The notes: a model not told the origin generated them from the sequence alone. DNA of 64,000 nucleotides from Weissella soli (GCF_001761545.1 NZ_CP017326.1:434001-498000), one strand, 5' to 3'; counted from the first letter of the stretch, positions 9,462 through 19,322 are shown. Translations and numbers: made by a program.

Positions 9462-9947
9462 ATGTTAGAACTTGATGGTGAAATGTATCCAGTGCGGGTC
9501 CGGTGGTTATGGTTATTACACCGAGCTATGATCACGGTTGGCTTAATGATTGGTGCAGGAATTTGGGCATTTTGTGCAAAATCATTCTTTAAATTACCGG
9601 CGCTATGGGTTTTTGGACCAATGGTGGTCGTAATTTTTATAGGTATCCTGATGGCGTTGGTGGTGGTTTATGAATACCAATTCAGACGATATCAAATCAC
9701 GACTGATTTTGTGTCACTGCAGGAAGGGTTATTCTTCCGGACCGATCGAACAATTCCCATCAACCGCATTCAGAACGTCGATTTGTCGCAGGGGCCATTT
9801 GGGCGGTGGTTGGATTTGCAATCGGTCAATATTTTTACCGCAGGGTCAGGCGCATCGATCGACAGCGTGACTTCAAAAGAAGCTGAACAGTTACGTAATC
9901 TGTTGATTGCGGCGGCTCGAAAGGCACGGGAAGACAATGAACGATGA
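9462..9947 (+). CDS. Bacterial PH-domain membrane protein (YdbS-like)
   Basis: A 161-residue protein with two N-terminal membrane helices (about 20-45 and 50-72) followed by a bPH2 domain (YQITTDFVSLQEGLFFRTDRTIPINRIQNVDLSQGPFGR). AAGGAG precedes the ATG, and TGTTAGAAT at 9422-9430 is an extended -10. It overlaps the larger PH protein by 11 bases, the usual ydbS-ydbT pairing. YdbS/YdbT proteins have been linked to resistance to heterologous bacteriocins and envelope function in Bacillus; the role here is inferred. Confidence 0.85.
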   Translation: MLELDGEMYPVRVRWLWLLHRAMITVGLMIGAGIWAFCAKSFFKLPALWVFGPMVVVIFIGILMALVVVYEYQFRRYQITTDFVSLQEGLFFRTDRTIPINRIQNVDLSQGPFGRWLDLQSVNIFTAGSGASIDSVTSKEAEQLRNLLIAAARKAREDNER

Positions 9948-11460
9948 GCAAGTGATTATTCCAGAACAGCGTTTGTCACCATGGCATATCCTCCTTCAAT
10001 TATTTGAAAACATCAAAAATGTCATCATCATTGTTTTAGGCGGTATTTTTGGTGCCGCGGATCATGCCGATGTTTTATGGCTCATTATTGGGGGACTTTT
10101 ACTTAGCCTGATTGGTTGGTCAGTGGTGCAGTATTTCAATCAAAAATACCTCATGACGAGTACCACGATTATCATCAAAACAGGGGTGTTTATTAAGAAG
10201 AGCGTGCATATTCCTTTGGAGAAGGTTCAGGGGGTCAATTTACAGCAAAACCTGCTTCTGCAGATCATCAATCATTATGATTTGTTGATTGATACTGCAG
10301 GACAGAATAATGGGAATGCTGGGACCATCAAAACCTTGCCTTTGGCGCAAGCTGAGATGATTAAAAACACGATTTATCGTATCCAGAATCAAACGCACAC
10401 CGTCATTGAACCAGAGGTGCTATATCCCCGCACGGCCGATAATATATATGTGATTGCTATCACCGATTTAGTGAAGTACGCCTTGACCGGGTTGGGGCCC
10501 TTGTCAGTCTTGATATCAATCATCGCGGTTCAAGATATCGTTAGTCGGGTTGTGCCAGATAAAGTCACCGAGCACCTATTAACTTCAGTTGGTCATATGG
10601 GCGTGATCATGGGTTTGATGTTTGCCTCGGTCGGGTTACTGATTGCCTTGGTCGTTGATTTCTTACGTGAGTTTAACCGCTACTATGGTTTCACGCTCAT
10701 GAAAAAACAAAATACTCTCTCAACAGAGGCCGGGTTGGTTGGTCACCGCACTGCACAAATCCAATTGCGGCGGTTACAAACCATTTATACCTCGCGTAAG
10801 CCATTGCGACGGTTACTAAATTTAGCAACTTTTCGTGCTGATACGGCCACCACTGCTGGGGCGGGGAATGATACACCTGATGACGCCGCTGGGGTGATCA
10901 CTTTAATGCCGGTGGTTAAATATCAATCAGCTTGGGGGATGATTGGCAGATTTATCGGTGAAACTAATTTTGAGCGTGATTTAGCCTGGGTACGACCGGT
11001 ATCACAAGCTGCCTTTCTCCGCTGGCGATTTATCATCTCCTGGGGACTGGTCGTCGTGATAACAGGTGGTTTGGGAATGGTTTGGTTCATTAGGTTGCCG
11101 GTATCCTTGGTAGTGCGTTTTGGCATCGGTATAGGGTTGCTACTTATGGCTTGGGTAGTCTATCAGTGGTTTGTTACTCATTTACAAGCCAATGATAGTC
11201 GCGTCGCAATCGATATTGTGGAGCAAGAGCTATTAATTAGCCAGACAAAAGGGCTAACGAACCAGGAATTTATCATTCCGACGAAATTTATTCAATCATA
11301 TACATTGAGTCAATCAATCTGGTTAGCAAAACGCCAGCTTGTGCATCTTCAAATTCGTGTTCGGCGTGGGGATAGTTGGCGAGATATTCGTAATTTATAT
11401 CTACCAATGCAAGCTGCAATGCAGTTAAAACAACAATTAAATGGATTATTGCATGATTAG
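9937..11460 (+). CDS. Bacterial PH-domain membrane protein (YdbT-like)
   Basis: A 507-residue multi-pass membrane protein with repeated bPH2 domains. The first holds the TSTTIIIKTGVFIKKSVHIPLEKVQGVNL type of strand pattern. A second occurs around residues 250-300 (GLVGHRTAQIQLRRLQTIYT) and a third near the C-terminus. The ATG at 9937 inside the end of the upstream gene gives translational coupling. It is expected to work with the YdbS-like protein in the membrane. No enzymatic motif is seen. Confidence 0.85.
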   Translation: MNDEQVIIPEQRLSPWHILLQLFENIKNVIIIVLGGIFGAADHADVLWLIIGGLLLSLIGWSVVQYFNQKYLMTSTTIIIKTGVFIKKSVHIPLEKVQGVNLQQNLLLQIINHYDLLIDTAGQNNGNAGTIKTLPLAQAEMIKNTIYRIQNQTHTVIEPEVLYPRTADNIYVIAITDLVKYALTGLGPLSVLISIIAVQDIVSRVVPDKVTEHLLTSVGHMGVIMGLMFASVGLLIALVVDFLREFNRYYGFTLMKKQNTLSTEAGLVGHRTAQIQLRRLQTIYTSRKPLRRLLNLATFRADTATTAGAGNDTPDDAAGVITLMPVVKYQSAWGMIGRFIGETNFERDLAWVRPVSQAAFLRWRFIISWGLVVVITGGLGMVWFIRLPVSLVVRFGIGIGLLLMAWVVYQWFVTHLQANDSRVAIDIVEQELLISQTKGLTNQEFIIPTKFIQSYTLSQSIWLAKRQLVHLQIRVRRGDSWRDIRNLYLPMQAAMQLKQQLNGLLHD

Positions 11461-11597
11461 TCACCATTCAAAATCAGGTTTGTTCGAGGTCGTTTAGATT
11501 GCGCAATGTTAGCACTAGTTTGACCAAATTAGGTTTAGCTTAATTAATGTTAATTTGTTATACTTAATAGCATAGTGATTACGAATGGAGTACCGTT

Positions 11598-12191
11598 ATG
11601 TACGAATACTTAAATGGCATCATCACGGTCATTGAACCAACTTATATCGTGGTTGAAGTCGGTGGTGTGGGCTATCGTATTACGGTTGCCAACCCGTATG
11701 CTTTTCCAGAGAATGCATTAGAGCGTGTCTACGTACAACAAATCGTGCGCCAAGACGACATTACCTTGTACGGCTTTTTGTCGAGTGAAGAGAAGTTACT
11801 CTTCCAAAAGTTGCTGCAAGTATCTGGAATCGGGCCAAAGAGTGCCTTAGCTATTTTGGCCAACGATGACCATACCGGGTTAGTCAATGCGATTGCAGCG
11901 GGCGACGTCAACTTCTTGGTGAAGTTCCCAGGGGTTGGGAAAAAGACGGCACAACAGATGGTTTTGGATCTCCAAAATAAATTGGGTGAACTACCCTTTA
12001 ATGGCATGCCAATTGTCGAGCCAACACCAACTACTAATTCAGGTAATCCAGCTTTGGATGATGCATTGGAAGCCTTGCAAGCGTTGGGCTATGCGGCTAA
12101 AGAAGTGACCCGCATTGGCAAGCTCTTGGCAGCGGGTGAGCAAATGGAGACAGCAGACTATGTTTCGGCTGGCCTGCGCTTACTGATGTAA
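11598..12191 (+). CDS. ruvA: Holliday junction branch migration protein RuvA
   Basis: A 197-residue protein starting MYEYLNGIITVIEPTYIVVEVGGVGYRI, the OB-fold that binds the junction. It has two helix-hairpin-helix motifs (SGIGPKSALAIL and PGVGKKTAQQMVLDL) and a C-terminal domain III that contacts RuvB. TATACT at 11559-11564 with a TG one base upstream is an extended -10. It normally acts with RuvB, which lies downstream beyond a hairpin that overlaps the ruvB promoter. Confidence 0.96.
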   Translation: MYEYLNGIITVIEPTYIVVEVGGVGYRITVANPYAFPENALERVYVQQIVRQDDITLYGFLSSEEKLLFQKLLQVSGIGPKSALAILANDDHTGLVNAIAAGDVNFLVKFPGVGKKTAQQMVLDLQNKLGELPFNGMPIVEPTPTTNSGNPALDDALEALQALGYAAKEVTRIGKLLAAGEQMETADYVSAGLRLLM

Positions 12192-12192
12192 C

Positions 12193-12255
12193 TTAGCGCA
12201 AATAGACAAATAATGCTAAAATAGACCAAGTGTAAATAACGTTTGGTCTATTTTT
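12193..12255 (+). promoter_or_regulatory. ruvB promoter overlapping a terminator-like hairpin
   Basis: An extended -10 (TGC then TAAAAT, 12214-12222) with TTAGCG at 12193-12198 as -35 lies inside the left arm of a perfect 12-bp stem (12218-12229 with 12243-12254) followed by Ts. Read-through RNA from ruvA would form the hairpin. RNA started at this promoter would lack most of the left arm and escape it. Confidence 0.6.
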
Positions 12256-12277
12256 GACCAGAAATTGAGGGTGTGCG

Positions 12278-13285
12278 ATGGCAGAGAATATGTTGAACAA
12301 CGAACCATTGGATATGAATGAAGAAATCATTGAAAAAAGTCTGCGTCCTGCCCACCTATCACAATACATTGGCCAAGCACCACTGAAAGAACGTTTGTCG
12401 GTATACATTGAAGCGGCGAAGCGTCGTGAAGAGCCGTTGGACCACGTCCTGTTATATGGTCCGCCAGGTCTGGGTAAAACCACGTTAGCGATGGTGATTG
12501 CTAATGAAATGGGGGTCCGGATACGCACAACGACTGGCCCAGCGATTGAGAAACAGGGTGACCTGTTGGCGTTGCTGAACGAGTTGCAGCCAGGTGATGT
12601 CTTATTTATTGATGAAATTCACCGGTTACCAAAAACGGTTGAAGAAATGCTTTATTCAGCGATGGAAGATTTTTTCGTGGATATCATCGTTGGTGAAGGA
12701 CCAACTTCCCGACCAGTCCATTTTCCGTTGCCGCCATTTACTTTGATTGGGGCGACAACCCGGGCAGGGATGTTGTCACAACCACTACGCGATCGTTTTG
12801 GCATTCTCGAACACATGACCTACTATACGCCAACAGAGTTAGCGGATATTGTGCTACGATCAGCAGATATCTTTGGGATCTCGATTGAAGGTGTCGGGGC
12901 CCTGGAATTAGCTCGACGTTCACATGGTACGCCACGTATTGCCAATCGTTTGCTCAAGCGCGTGCGGGATTTTGCGATGGTCAAAGACCAGACGGCTATT
13001 GATATTGATATGGTCGATTACGCGTTAGATTTGCTAAAAATCGATCGTGAAGGTCTCGACCAAATCGATCGCAAAATTTTAACAACCATGATTGACTATT
13101 ACGCAGGCGGACCGGTGGGTGTGAAAACGATTGCGGCAAATATTGGGGAAGAGATTGATACGATTGAGTCTATGTATGAACCTTATTTGCTACAGATCGG
13201 GTTCTTACAACGCACACCACGTGGTCGCGTGGTGACGGCAGCCGCCTATGCACACTTGAACATACCCTATACAGAAAGTGATTAA
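12278..13285 (+). CDS. ruvB: Holliday junction DNA helicase RuvB
   Basis: A 335-residue AAA+ motor for branch migration. Walker A is [12 protein letters not shown], Walker B is FIDEIHRL, sensor 1 is IGATTRAG and the arginine finger region is RDRFG. The C-terminal winged helix carries [23 protein letters not shown] precedes the start. It is eight bases from queA, as in many Firmicutes ruvAB-queA-tgt-yajC clusters. Confidence 0.97.
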   Translation: MAENMLNNEPLDMNEEIIEKSLRPAHLSQYIGQAPLKERLSVYIEAAKRREEPLDHVLLYGPPGLGKTTLAMVIANEMGVRIRTTTGPAIEKQGDLLALLNELQPGDVLFIDEIHRLPKTVEEMLYSAMEDFFVDIIVGEGPTSRPVHFPLPPFTLIGATTRAGMLSQPLRDRFGILEHMTYYTPTELADIVLRSADIFGISIEGVGALELARRSHGTPRIANRLLKRVRDFAMVKDQTAIDIDMVDYALDLLKIDREGLDQIDRKILTTMIDYYAGGPVGVKTIAANIGEEIDTIESMYEPYLLQIGFLQRTPRGRVVTAAAYAHLNIPYTESD

Positions 13286-13293
13286 GAGAGATT

Positions 13294-14340
13294 ATGACTG
13301 AACAGAACTACCAACTATCAGATTTTGATTATGATTTGCCACAAGAATTGATTGCACAAACACCATTGAAGCAACGTGATGCGTCACGACTATTGGTGTT
13401 GAACGCCTTGACTGGCGAATATGAAGACAAGCATTTTTATGACATTTTGGATTATGTCCAACCCGGTGATGCGATTGTGATGAACAACTCACGTGTGTTA
13501 CCAGCGCGCTTACATGGTACGCGACCTGAGACTGGTGGTCACGTTGAGGTTTTGATGTTACGACAGGATCATGGGGATGTTTGGGAAGTTTTGCTTAAGC
13601 CGGCGCGTAAGTACCATATTGGCCAAGAAATTTCTTTTGGTAATGGTGAATTAACGGCGACGGTTGTCGGTGAATTGGAACATGGTGGTCGCTATGTCGA
13701 GTTCCATTATGAAGGGATCTTCCTCGAAATTTTGGAATCTTTGGGTGAAATGCCATTGCCACCATACATTAAAGAGAAATTAGAAGACCAAGAGCGTTAC
13801 CAAACCGTTTATTCAAAGGTCAATGGCTCTGCCGCAGCGCCAACGGCGGGCTTGCACTGGACGCCTGAATTGTTAAAGGCAGTTGAAGACAAGGGTGTGA
13901 AGTTAGTTGAATTAACTTTGCACGTTGGCTTAGGAACCTTCCGCCCCGTTGAAGAAGAAAATATTGAAGATCACAAGATGCATTCTGAGTTTTATCAATT
14001 AACGCAAGCTGCCGCCGATACTTTGAATGAAGTACGCCAAAATGGTGGTCGCATCATCGCCACGGGTACAACGTCCATTCGCACGTTGGAAACGATCGGG
14101 TCAAAGTTCGATGGTGAATTGCAAGAAGATTCCGGTTGGACGGATATCTTTATCAAGCCGGGTTACCAGTGGACAATTGTTGATGCCTTTATCACAAATT
14201 TCCACTTGCCAAAGTCAACATTAGTGATGTTAGTCGCCGCCTTTACCGGTCGCGAGCGCATCTTGAATGCCTATCAACATGCTGTGGCCGAAAAGTATCG
14301 TTTCTTCTCATTCGGCGATGCCATGTTTATTCACAAATAG
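13294..14340 (+). CDS. queA: S-adenosylmethionine:tRNA ribosyltransferase-isomerase
   Basis: A 348-residue enzyme that turns preQ1 at position 34 of tRNA into epoxyqueuosine. Typical motifs are [39 protein letters not shown] and THVGLGTF-like [10 protein letters not shown], followed by GTTSIRTLE and [10 protein letters not shown]. It lies 18 bases from tgt, which inserts preQ1. Its substrate depends on a working Tgt; see the altered Tgt below. Confidence 0.96.
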   Translation: MTEQNYQLSDFDYDLPQELIAQTPLKQRDASRLLVLNALTGEYEDKHFYDILDYVQPGDAIVMNNSRVLPARLHGTRPETGGHVEVLMLRQDHGDVWEVLLKPARKYHIGQEISFGNGELTATVVGELEHGGRYVEFHYEGIFLEILESLGEMPLPPYIKEKLEDQERYQTVYSKVNGSAAAPTAGLHWTPELLKAVEDKGVKLVELTLHVGLGTFRPVEEENIEDHKMHSEFYQLTQAAADTLNEVRQNGGRIIATGTTSIRTLETIGSKFDGELQEDSGWTDIFIKPGYQWTIVDAFITNFHLPKSTLVMLVAAFTGRERILNAYQHAVAEKYRFFSFGDAMFIHK

Positions 14341-14358
14341 CAGAGGAATTAATTAAAA

Positions 14359-15573
14359 ATGCGTCAATTTAGCGAATTTGATCGATATTTATTGGAGAAA
14401 TTTCCAATTAAAGAAGAGTATCTTAATGACCCCGACCGACCATTAATTTATGAGTTACTACATGTCGAAAAGCATACCGGTACTCGTTTGGGTCGTATCT
14501 ACACCCGGCATGGGATTGTGCACACGCCGATGTTTATGCCCGTTGGTACCCAGGCCTCAGTGAAGAATGTATCACCACGTGATTTGGAAGAAATCAATGC
14601 CCAGTTTATTTTGTCAAACACTTACCATCTGTGGGTGCGTCCTGGTGATGATTTAATTGCTGAAGCGGGTGGTCTACACAAATTTATGCAGTGGGATGGT
14701 CCCATTTTGACTGACTCAGGCGGTTTCCAAGTTTGGTCATTATCAAAAAACAACAAAATTTCTGAAGAAGGCGTGACCTTTAAAAATCACGTTGATGGTG
14801 CAGAGATGTTCCTGTCTCCAGAGGTAGCCATGCGTATTCAAAATAATCTCGGTTCAGACATCATGATGCAACTTGATGAAGCTATTCCTTATTTTGAATC
14901 ATACGAATATGTTCAAAATTCAGTTGAGCGGACTACGCGTTGGGCCGAACGTGCCAAGGCAGCCCATGCGCGTCCCAAAGACCAGTCCTTATTTGGCATC
15001 GTGCAAGGCGCCGGTTTTAAGGAATTACGTAAGTTATCCGCTGAAGGACTCGTTGCGTTGGATTTGCCAGGATACGCCGTGGGTGGTTTATCAGTTGGTG
15101 AATCAAAGGAAGAAATGAACCGGGTCTTGGACTTCACGATGCCATTATTACCCGCCGACAAGCCCCGGTACTTGATGGGCGTGGCTGCGCCAGATTCATT
15201 GTTTGATTCAGCGATGCGCGGTATTGATATGTTTGACTCAGTCTTACCAACACGCATTGGTCGTAATGGTACCTTGATGACGGATAACGGCCGAATTGTT
15301 ATTACTAATGGTAAATTTGCGCGCGACTTTTCATTAATCGATGAACATACCGATGATTTCGGCTCACAGCACTTCACCAAAGCCTATTTGCACCACTTGT
15401 TCAAGGCAAACGAGTTGTATGCCCAAAATATTGCCAGTGTTCACAATCTCCGTTACCTTTTGAAGTTAATGGAAGATATGCGTAAGTCGATTCTGGAAGA
15501 TAACTTTTTGGAATTCCGAGCTGAAGTCTTGGAAAAGTATGGTTATAACAAACCTAACGCGCGGTTATTCTAA
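14359..15573 (+). CDS. tgt: tRNA-guanine transglycosylase, zinc cysteines replaced
   Basis: A 404-residue TIM-barrel enzyme that exchanges guanine 34 of GUN tRNAs for preQ1. The catalytic Asp motifs are present ([10 protein letters not shown], and [13 protein letters not shown] with the nucleophile). Two things are odd. The N-terminus is about 28 residues longer than usual, with no internal Met to choose instead. The zinc motif C-x-C-x2-C is replaced by Thr331, Asp333 and Ser336, although the later His (VHNL) remains. QGG is also QGA. The reading frame is intact and close to normal length beyond the extension, so it is unlikely to be a pseudogene; whether it binds zinc or acts normally is open. 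Confidence 0.93.
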   Translation: MRQFSEFDRYLLEKFPIKEEYLNDPDRPLIYELLHVEKHTGTRLGRIYTRHGIVHTPMFMPVGTQASVKNVSPRDLEEINAQFILSNTYHLWVRPGDDLIAEAGGLHKFMQWDGPILTDSGGFQVWSLSKNNKISEEGVTFKNHVDGAEMFLSPEVAMRIQNNLGSDIMMQLDEAIPYFESYEYVQNSVERTTRWAERAKAAHARPKDQSLFGIVQGAGFKELRKLSAEGLVALDLPGYAVGGLSVGESKEEMNRVLDFTMPLLPADKPRYLMGVAAPDSLFDSAMRGIDMFDSVLPTRIGRNGTLMTDNGRIVITNGKFARDFSLIDEHTDDFGSQHFTKAYLHHLFKANELYAQNIASVHNLRYLLKLMEDMRKSILEDNFLEFRAEVLEKYGYNKPNARLF

Positions 15574-15577
15574 AAAG

Positions 15578-15630
15578 TTCACATTTCATGTGAATATCTT
15601 GTTACAATTTAAGTATGTTCACTAAAAATT
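15578..15630 (+). promoter_or_regulatory. yajC promoter region with two inverted repeats
   Basis: TTCACAT and ATGTGAA (15578-15594) form a 7-bp dyad with a 3-base centre. TACAAT at 15603-15608 is a candidate -10. Downstream, CACTAA and TTAGTG form a second short dyad before the ribosome site. The first dyad covers the -35 position and could be an operator. Confidence 0.45.
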
Positions 15631-15657
15631 AGTGTTATCACGAAAGGATTTTTCAAA

Positions 15658-15996
15658 ATGAGCCAGATTTTAATTATTGTTATTTTCATCGCTGCTATGT
15701 ACTTCATGATGATTCGGCCCCAACAAAAGCAAGCTAAGCAACGGCAACAAATGTTAGCGCAAATCCAAAAGGGTACCAAGGTGGTTACCATTGGTGGGTT
15801 GCATGGTATTGTTGATTCACTTGATGAGAAGATCGTTGTCTTAGACGTCGAAGGTGTTTACTTGACGTTTGATCGCTCTGCTATTCGCACGGTGGTCCCA
15901 ACTGAAACGACTCCAGTAGTTACTCCTGCAGCTGCTGAAGCCACTGAACCAGTTGTTGAAGAAGTTGTTGAAGACAAAGATGTCAACGTTAAGTAA
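15658..15996 (+). CDS. yajC: Preprotein translocase subunit YajC
   Basis: A 112-residue protein with one N-terminal membrane helix (ILIIVIFIAAMYFMMIRPQ), then the basic QQKQAKQRQQMLAQI segment and the conserved KGTKVVTIGGLHGIV region. The C-terminal tail is rich in Val, Glu and Thr. YajC joins SecDF at the Sec translocon. It ends the ruvB-queA-tgt-yajC cluster with its own probable promoter. Confidence 0.93.
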   Translation: MSQILIIVIFIAAMYFMMIRPQQKQAKQRQQMLAQIQKGTKVVTIGGLHGIVDSLDEKIVVLDVEGVYLTFDRSAIRTVVPTETTPVVTPAAAEATEPVVEEVVEDKDVNVK

Positions 15997-16038
15997 GTAT
16001 GGCTAGCTGCGTTGGTGGCTTGCACATCCAACACAGTA

Positions 16039-16075
16039 AAATAACCAAGTTACCGCAAAGGTGACTTGGTTATTT
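16039..16075. terminator. Hairpin terminator after yajC
   Basis: Arms 16039-16054 and 16060-16075 pair over 15 of 16 positions with one T-G. The + strand T-run is short (TTTAGTT), and a T4 follows on the minus strand, so it may act weakly in both directions. Confidence 0.7.
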
Positions 16076-16162
16076 AGTTAAGGATGCTTGATTGGCGTGA
16101 TGGTGGCCACCAAGCATGCTATCATGCCGTTTAATCAGTAATAGCAGATTGAGGAAAAGAAA

Positions 16163-16591
16163 ATGCGTCAAATAACACAACACGGTACAGCGATTGAACT
16201 AGCTTTTGATCAGGCAGGGCTACCGGGGTATGCCATCACGGCAGCCACTGAGGTGGTGATTCCCTCGGTCCTCAGTAATCAGTTTTTGAAGGGGTTGAAC
16301 ATCTTAACCGTTGGGAAACAGTTGAAGGGGTTACGTGATAACCCAGCTTTGCAAACTGTCCTTGCACCTGTGACAGTGCCTACGGGAATTACCATTACGA
16401 CGAGTGATGAGGAGTACATCACGTTGGTGAATGCCGATGCCTTTGTGCAACATAAGCGCTTGTTGCTGGCTAATCCCGTCGTTTCAGGTGAAAATATTGA
16501 AGTCCAGTTTATCAACCTAGGTCTTAAAGATATCAAAATCAAGGCGGGTGACGTGATTGCCACTGCGATCATTAATCAGGCAGTACGCTAA
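16163..16591 (+). CDS. dUTPase-fold-like protein without recognisable active site
   Basis: A 142-residue cytoplasmic protein. The middle APVTVPTGITI and the end VQFINLGLKDIKIKAGDVIA follow the strand order of trimeric dUTPases (VPTGI, then N-linked strands and the IKxGDxIAQ region). However, the substrate motif GVIDxDYxG is replaced by NPVVSGENIEV, and the C-terminal P-loop-like arm is missing. It could be a structural or regulatory relative, or the similarity could be chance; the family call is tentative. GAGGAAAAG precedes the ATG. It stands alone between two hairpins and degV. Confidence 0.5.
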   Translation: MRQITQHGTAIELAFDQAGLPGYAITAATEVVIPSVLSNQFLKGLNILTVGKQLKGLRDNPALQTVLAPVTVPTGITITTSDEEYITLVNADAFVQHKRLLLANPVVSGENIEVQFINLGLKDIKIKAGDVIATAIINQAVR

Positions 16592-16845
16592 CCATTGATC
16601 CAATCAGTGGTCCTACGACAGTTAATTGCATAGTTGCATGCGTGGCATCTTGGAGATTTTCCGGGATGTCACCTTTCTTTCTCAGGCACACTGATGACAT
16701 AATGGGGCCACCAATGGACACGGTTGCCTGGGTTAATACTTTATAAATTCACAAGGCAGGGGCACGTGTGTTAAAATCATAAACGGTTTTAATGAACGAT
16801 TTTGGATATAATGTACAGTAAACTTAAAGTTGAAAAGAGATTGAG

Positions 16846-17718
16846 ATGACAAAGATTGCAGTGCTGGTGGATAGCTCCAGCAATTTAACGGCTACTGAAG
16901 TGGCTGAACTAGAAGTATTCATGGTTAACGCCCCCATTATGGCCGGGGAATCCGTTTACCATGAGAATGAGTCATGGGCCGAGTTGGGCGCCTTCTATGA
17001 TTTGCAACGCACGAGTACCGTCCCATTGACAACATCGCAAATCGAACCCGGCATTTGGTTGGAAAAGTTCGATGAAATTGCGGCTGCTGGCTACACGGAT
17101 GTGTTTGTAGTGACCATTTCGAGTGGGGTGTCTGGGACATTTGATACAGTCCAAAGCCTGGCTCAGACCGTTGATACCATTCACGTCCATGCCTGGGATT
17201 CAAAGATCGCAGCCGCTGGTGCTGGTAATCAAGCCCGTTTAGCAGCTAAGATGGCCTTGGCTGGACACACGGTCGCTGAAATTAGTGCCGCCTTGACAGA
17301 GTTACGTGCTAGTACCCAAGTTTTGTTTGTGGTGGATGATATCAAACATTTACAACGTACAGGCCGAATCTCTGGGGGCACGGCGCTGATTGGGTCTTTG
17401 TTAAATATCAAGCCACTTTTGACATTTGAAGACGGCAAAATCATTGCGATCGGTCAGGAACGCATGATGAAACGGGCTTGGATGCACATCAAGCGTGATT
17501 TCGACCAAGCCATCAAAACAGCCACGACACCTTTACTTGTCTCGGTGATTGATGCTAATAACGGGGCCTTAGCCGATCAGTGGGCGGCAGAAATTGAAGC
17601 GACTTATCCGCATGAGCAAGTGCGCGTCGTACGCGGACCGATTGGACCATACATCAGTGTCCACACTGGTGAAAAGGCCATGGGTTTCATTTGGTCAGCA
17701 GATTTGTTGGCTGATTAA
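16846..17718 (+). CDS. DegV-family fatty acid-binding protein
   Basis: A 290-residue DegV/FakB-type protein. It begins with the Asp-Ser loop VDSSSNLT and contains the TSQ motif near residue 65, ISSGVSGTF (acyl-chain contact region) and RTGRISGGTALIGSLLNIKPLL, all family hallmarks. FakB proteins present fatty acids to the kinase FakA for incorporation into phospholipids. TATAAT at 16807-16812 is the likely -10. The gene is monocistronic here, and fakA is not in the window. Confidence 0.92.
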   Translation: MTKIAVLVDSSSNLTATEVAELEVFMVNAPIMAGESVYHENESWAELGAFYDLQRTSTVPLTTSQIEPGIWLEKFDEIAAAGYTDVFVVTISSGVSGTFDTVQSLAQTVDTIHVHAWDSKIAAAGAGNQARLAAKMALAGHTVAEISAALTELRASTQVLFVVDDIKHLQRTGRISGGTALIGSLLNIKPLLTFEDGKIIAIGQERMMKRAWMHIKRDFDQAIKTATTPLLVSVIDANNGALADQWAAEIEATYPHEQVRVVRGPIGPYISVHTGEKAMGFIWSADLLAD

Positions 17719-17812
17719 GCTGGCCTAGGCTGTTGTTTATTATGCAGACGCCTACAATAGTTGGTATACTTAATGTGAAATTACCCCAGACAAAAGCGAA
17801 ACGAGAAATGAT

Positions 17813-19138
17813 ATGAAATTATTAGTAATTGGTGGTTCTGATGCCGGTATCATGGTTGCTTTACGGGCTCGTGAATTGGACCCAAGTACTGAAGTGACAA
17901 TGATGATGGCCGATGCTTACCCTAATTTGTCAATTTGTGGGCTACCATATGCGTTGTCAGGTGAAGTGCCAGATTGGCAAGCACTGCGTCACCGCACGAT
18001 TGAGGAAATTGCCGCCACCGGGTTGACGATGGTTCCAGATACGACCGCAAAGAGCATTGATGTGGCCCAACATACCGTGACAGCCATTGATGCTAATGGT
18101 GAGGAACAGGTGTTTGCCTATGACAAACTCGTCGTGGGGACTGGGGCACGCCCAAAGGCCGGCAAGATTGCCAATGTTGATCGGGATGATGTGTTTGAGT
18201 TGCACAGTATGGCCACTTTTTTCCGCTTGCAAACAGCGATTGCCCAACGACATGCGCAACACGTGGCTATTGTTGGTGCTGGGTATATCGGGATTGAAAT
18301 GGCTGAAACCTTTGTGAGGTTGGGAATCGAAGTGGCTTTGTATCAACGCGGTCCAGAAGTTCTGTCAACCGTCGACCCTGATATGGGCTACACTGTCCAT
18401 GAATTGCTGACTAGTCATGGGGTGGCGGTTCACACCAATGTTGCCATCATTGATACGGAAGATTTGTTTAATGCCGGTCATGACTTGGTTTTGGTGGTGA
18501 CGGGTGTACAACCAAATTCAGAAATCTTGGCTACTGCCGGGGCGGCTGTGGATGACAAAGGGCGGGTCATTGTTGATGACATGATGCAGACTAATCTACC
18601 AGACATTTATGCGGCGGGTGATTTGATCCAAACTAAACATGTTTTATTGGGACAAACCTATTTGCCACTTGGTACGACGGCACATAAGCAGGGGCGCATT
18701 GCTGGTGAAAATGCTTTGGGTGCTAGTCGCCATTTTAAGGGTATCGTTGGTAGCCAAGTGATGCGCTTATTTGATAAGGTGATTGCCCGGACAGGGATTT
18801 TGGAAACCGAAGCAAGTGCCGCTGGCTTTGCCCCATTTGCTAATACCATCATCGTTGATGATCATAAGGCCTATATTCCTGGGGCTACAAAGTTGAAAAT
18901 CAAGATTATCGGTGACCGGCAGACACATCGTCTGTTAGGGGCACAAGTGATTGGCGAATATGGTAGTGAAGTGGCTAAGCGAAGTGACCTCTATGCAACA
19001 GCCATTCAACAGGGGATGACCGTGGAAGAATTCAGTGATTATGACTTGTCATATTCACCACCAATTGCGGCACCGTGGGATGCTGTCCAACAAGCGACCC
19101 AGGCTTGGGAAACAGCCCTACGCAACAGTACACTATAA
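17813..19138 (+). CDS. FAD-dependent NADH oxidase/peroxidase or CoA-disulfide reductase family enzyme
   Basis: A 441-residue flavoprotein with an N-terminal FAD-binding fold (LLVIGGSDAGIMVALRARE) and the redox Cys in SICGLPYALSG near residue 43. The VVGTGARPK loop is followed by the NAD-binding fold VAIVGAGYIGIEMAE and the second FAD motif IYAAGDLI. This layout is shared by water-forming NADH oxidase, NADH peroxidase and CoA-disulfide reductase, so the exact reaction is not fixed. In a heterofermenter it would help regenerate NAD with oxygen. TGGTATACT at 17762-17770 is an extended -10. Confidence 0.88.
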   Translation: MKLLVIGGSDAGIMVALRARELDPSTEVTMMMADAYPNLSICGLPYALSGEVPDWQALRHRTIEEIAATGLTMVPDTTAKSIDVAQHTVTAIDANGEEQVFAYDKLVVGTGARPKAGKIANVDRDDVFELHSMATFFRLQTAIAQRHAQHVAIVGAGYIGIEMAETFVRLGIEVALYQRGPEVLSTVDPDMGYTVHELLTSHGVAVHTNVAIIDTEDLFNAGHDLVLVVTGVQPNSEILATAGAAVDDKGRVIVDDMMQTNLPDIYAAGDLIQTKHVLLGQTYLPLGTTAHKQGRIAGENALGASRHFKGIVGSQVMRLFDKVIARTGILETEASAAGFAPFANTIIVDDHKAYIPGATKLKIKIIGDRQTHRLLGAQVIGEYGSEVAKRSDLYATAIQQGMTVEEFSDYDLSYSPPIAAPWDAVQQATQAWETALRNSTL

Positions 19139-19144
19139 TAATTT

Positions 19145-19183
19145 AAAACCGATTGAGATGAATAAATCTCAGTCGGTTTTTTT
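19145..19183 (+). terminator. Terminator of the NADH oxidase gene
   Basis: A 15-base stem (19145-19159 with 19166-19180, one T-G) with a six-base loop runs into seven Ts. Confidence 0.93.
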
Positions 19184-19322
19184 GATTAATTAATTTTTAC
19201 AATGATTTTGAGACAAAAGACCGGGTTCAATCGTTATTATTAGTGTCACCAAATCACGGTGACATGTCACACTCAGCATGGCCATGGTGAGCAAAAATTG
19301 TAAATATAATAGGAGAATAACG

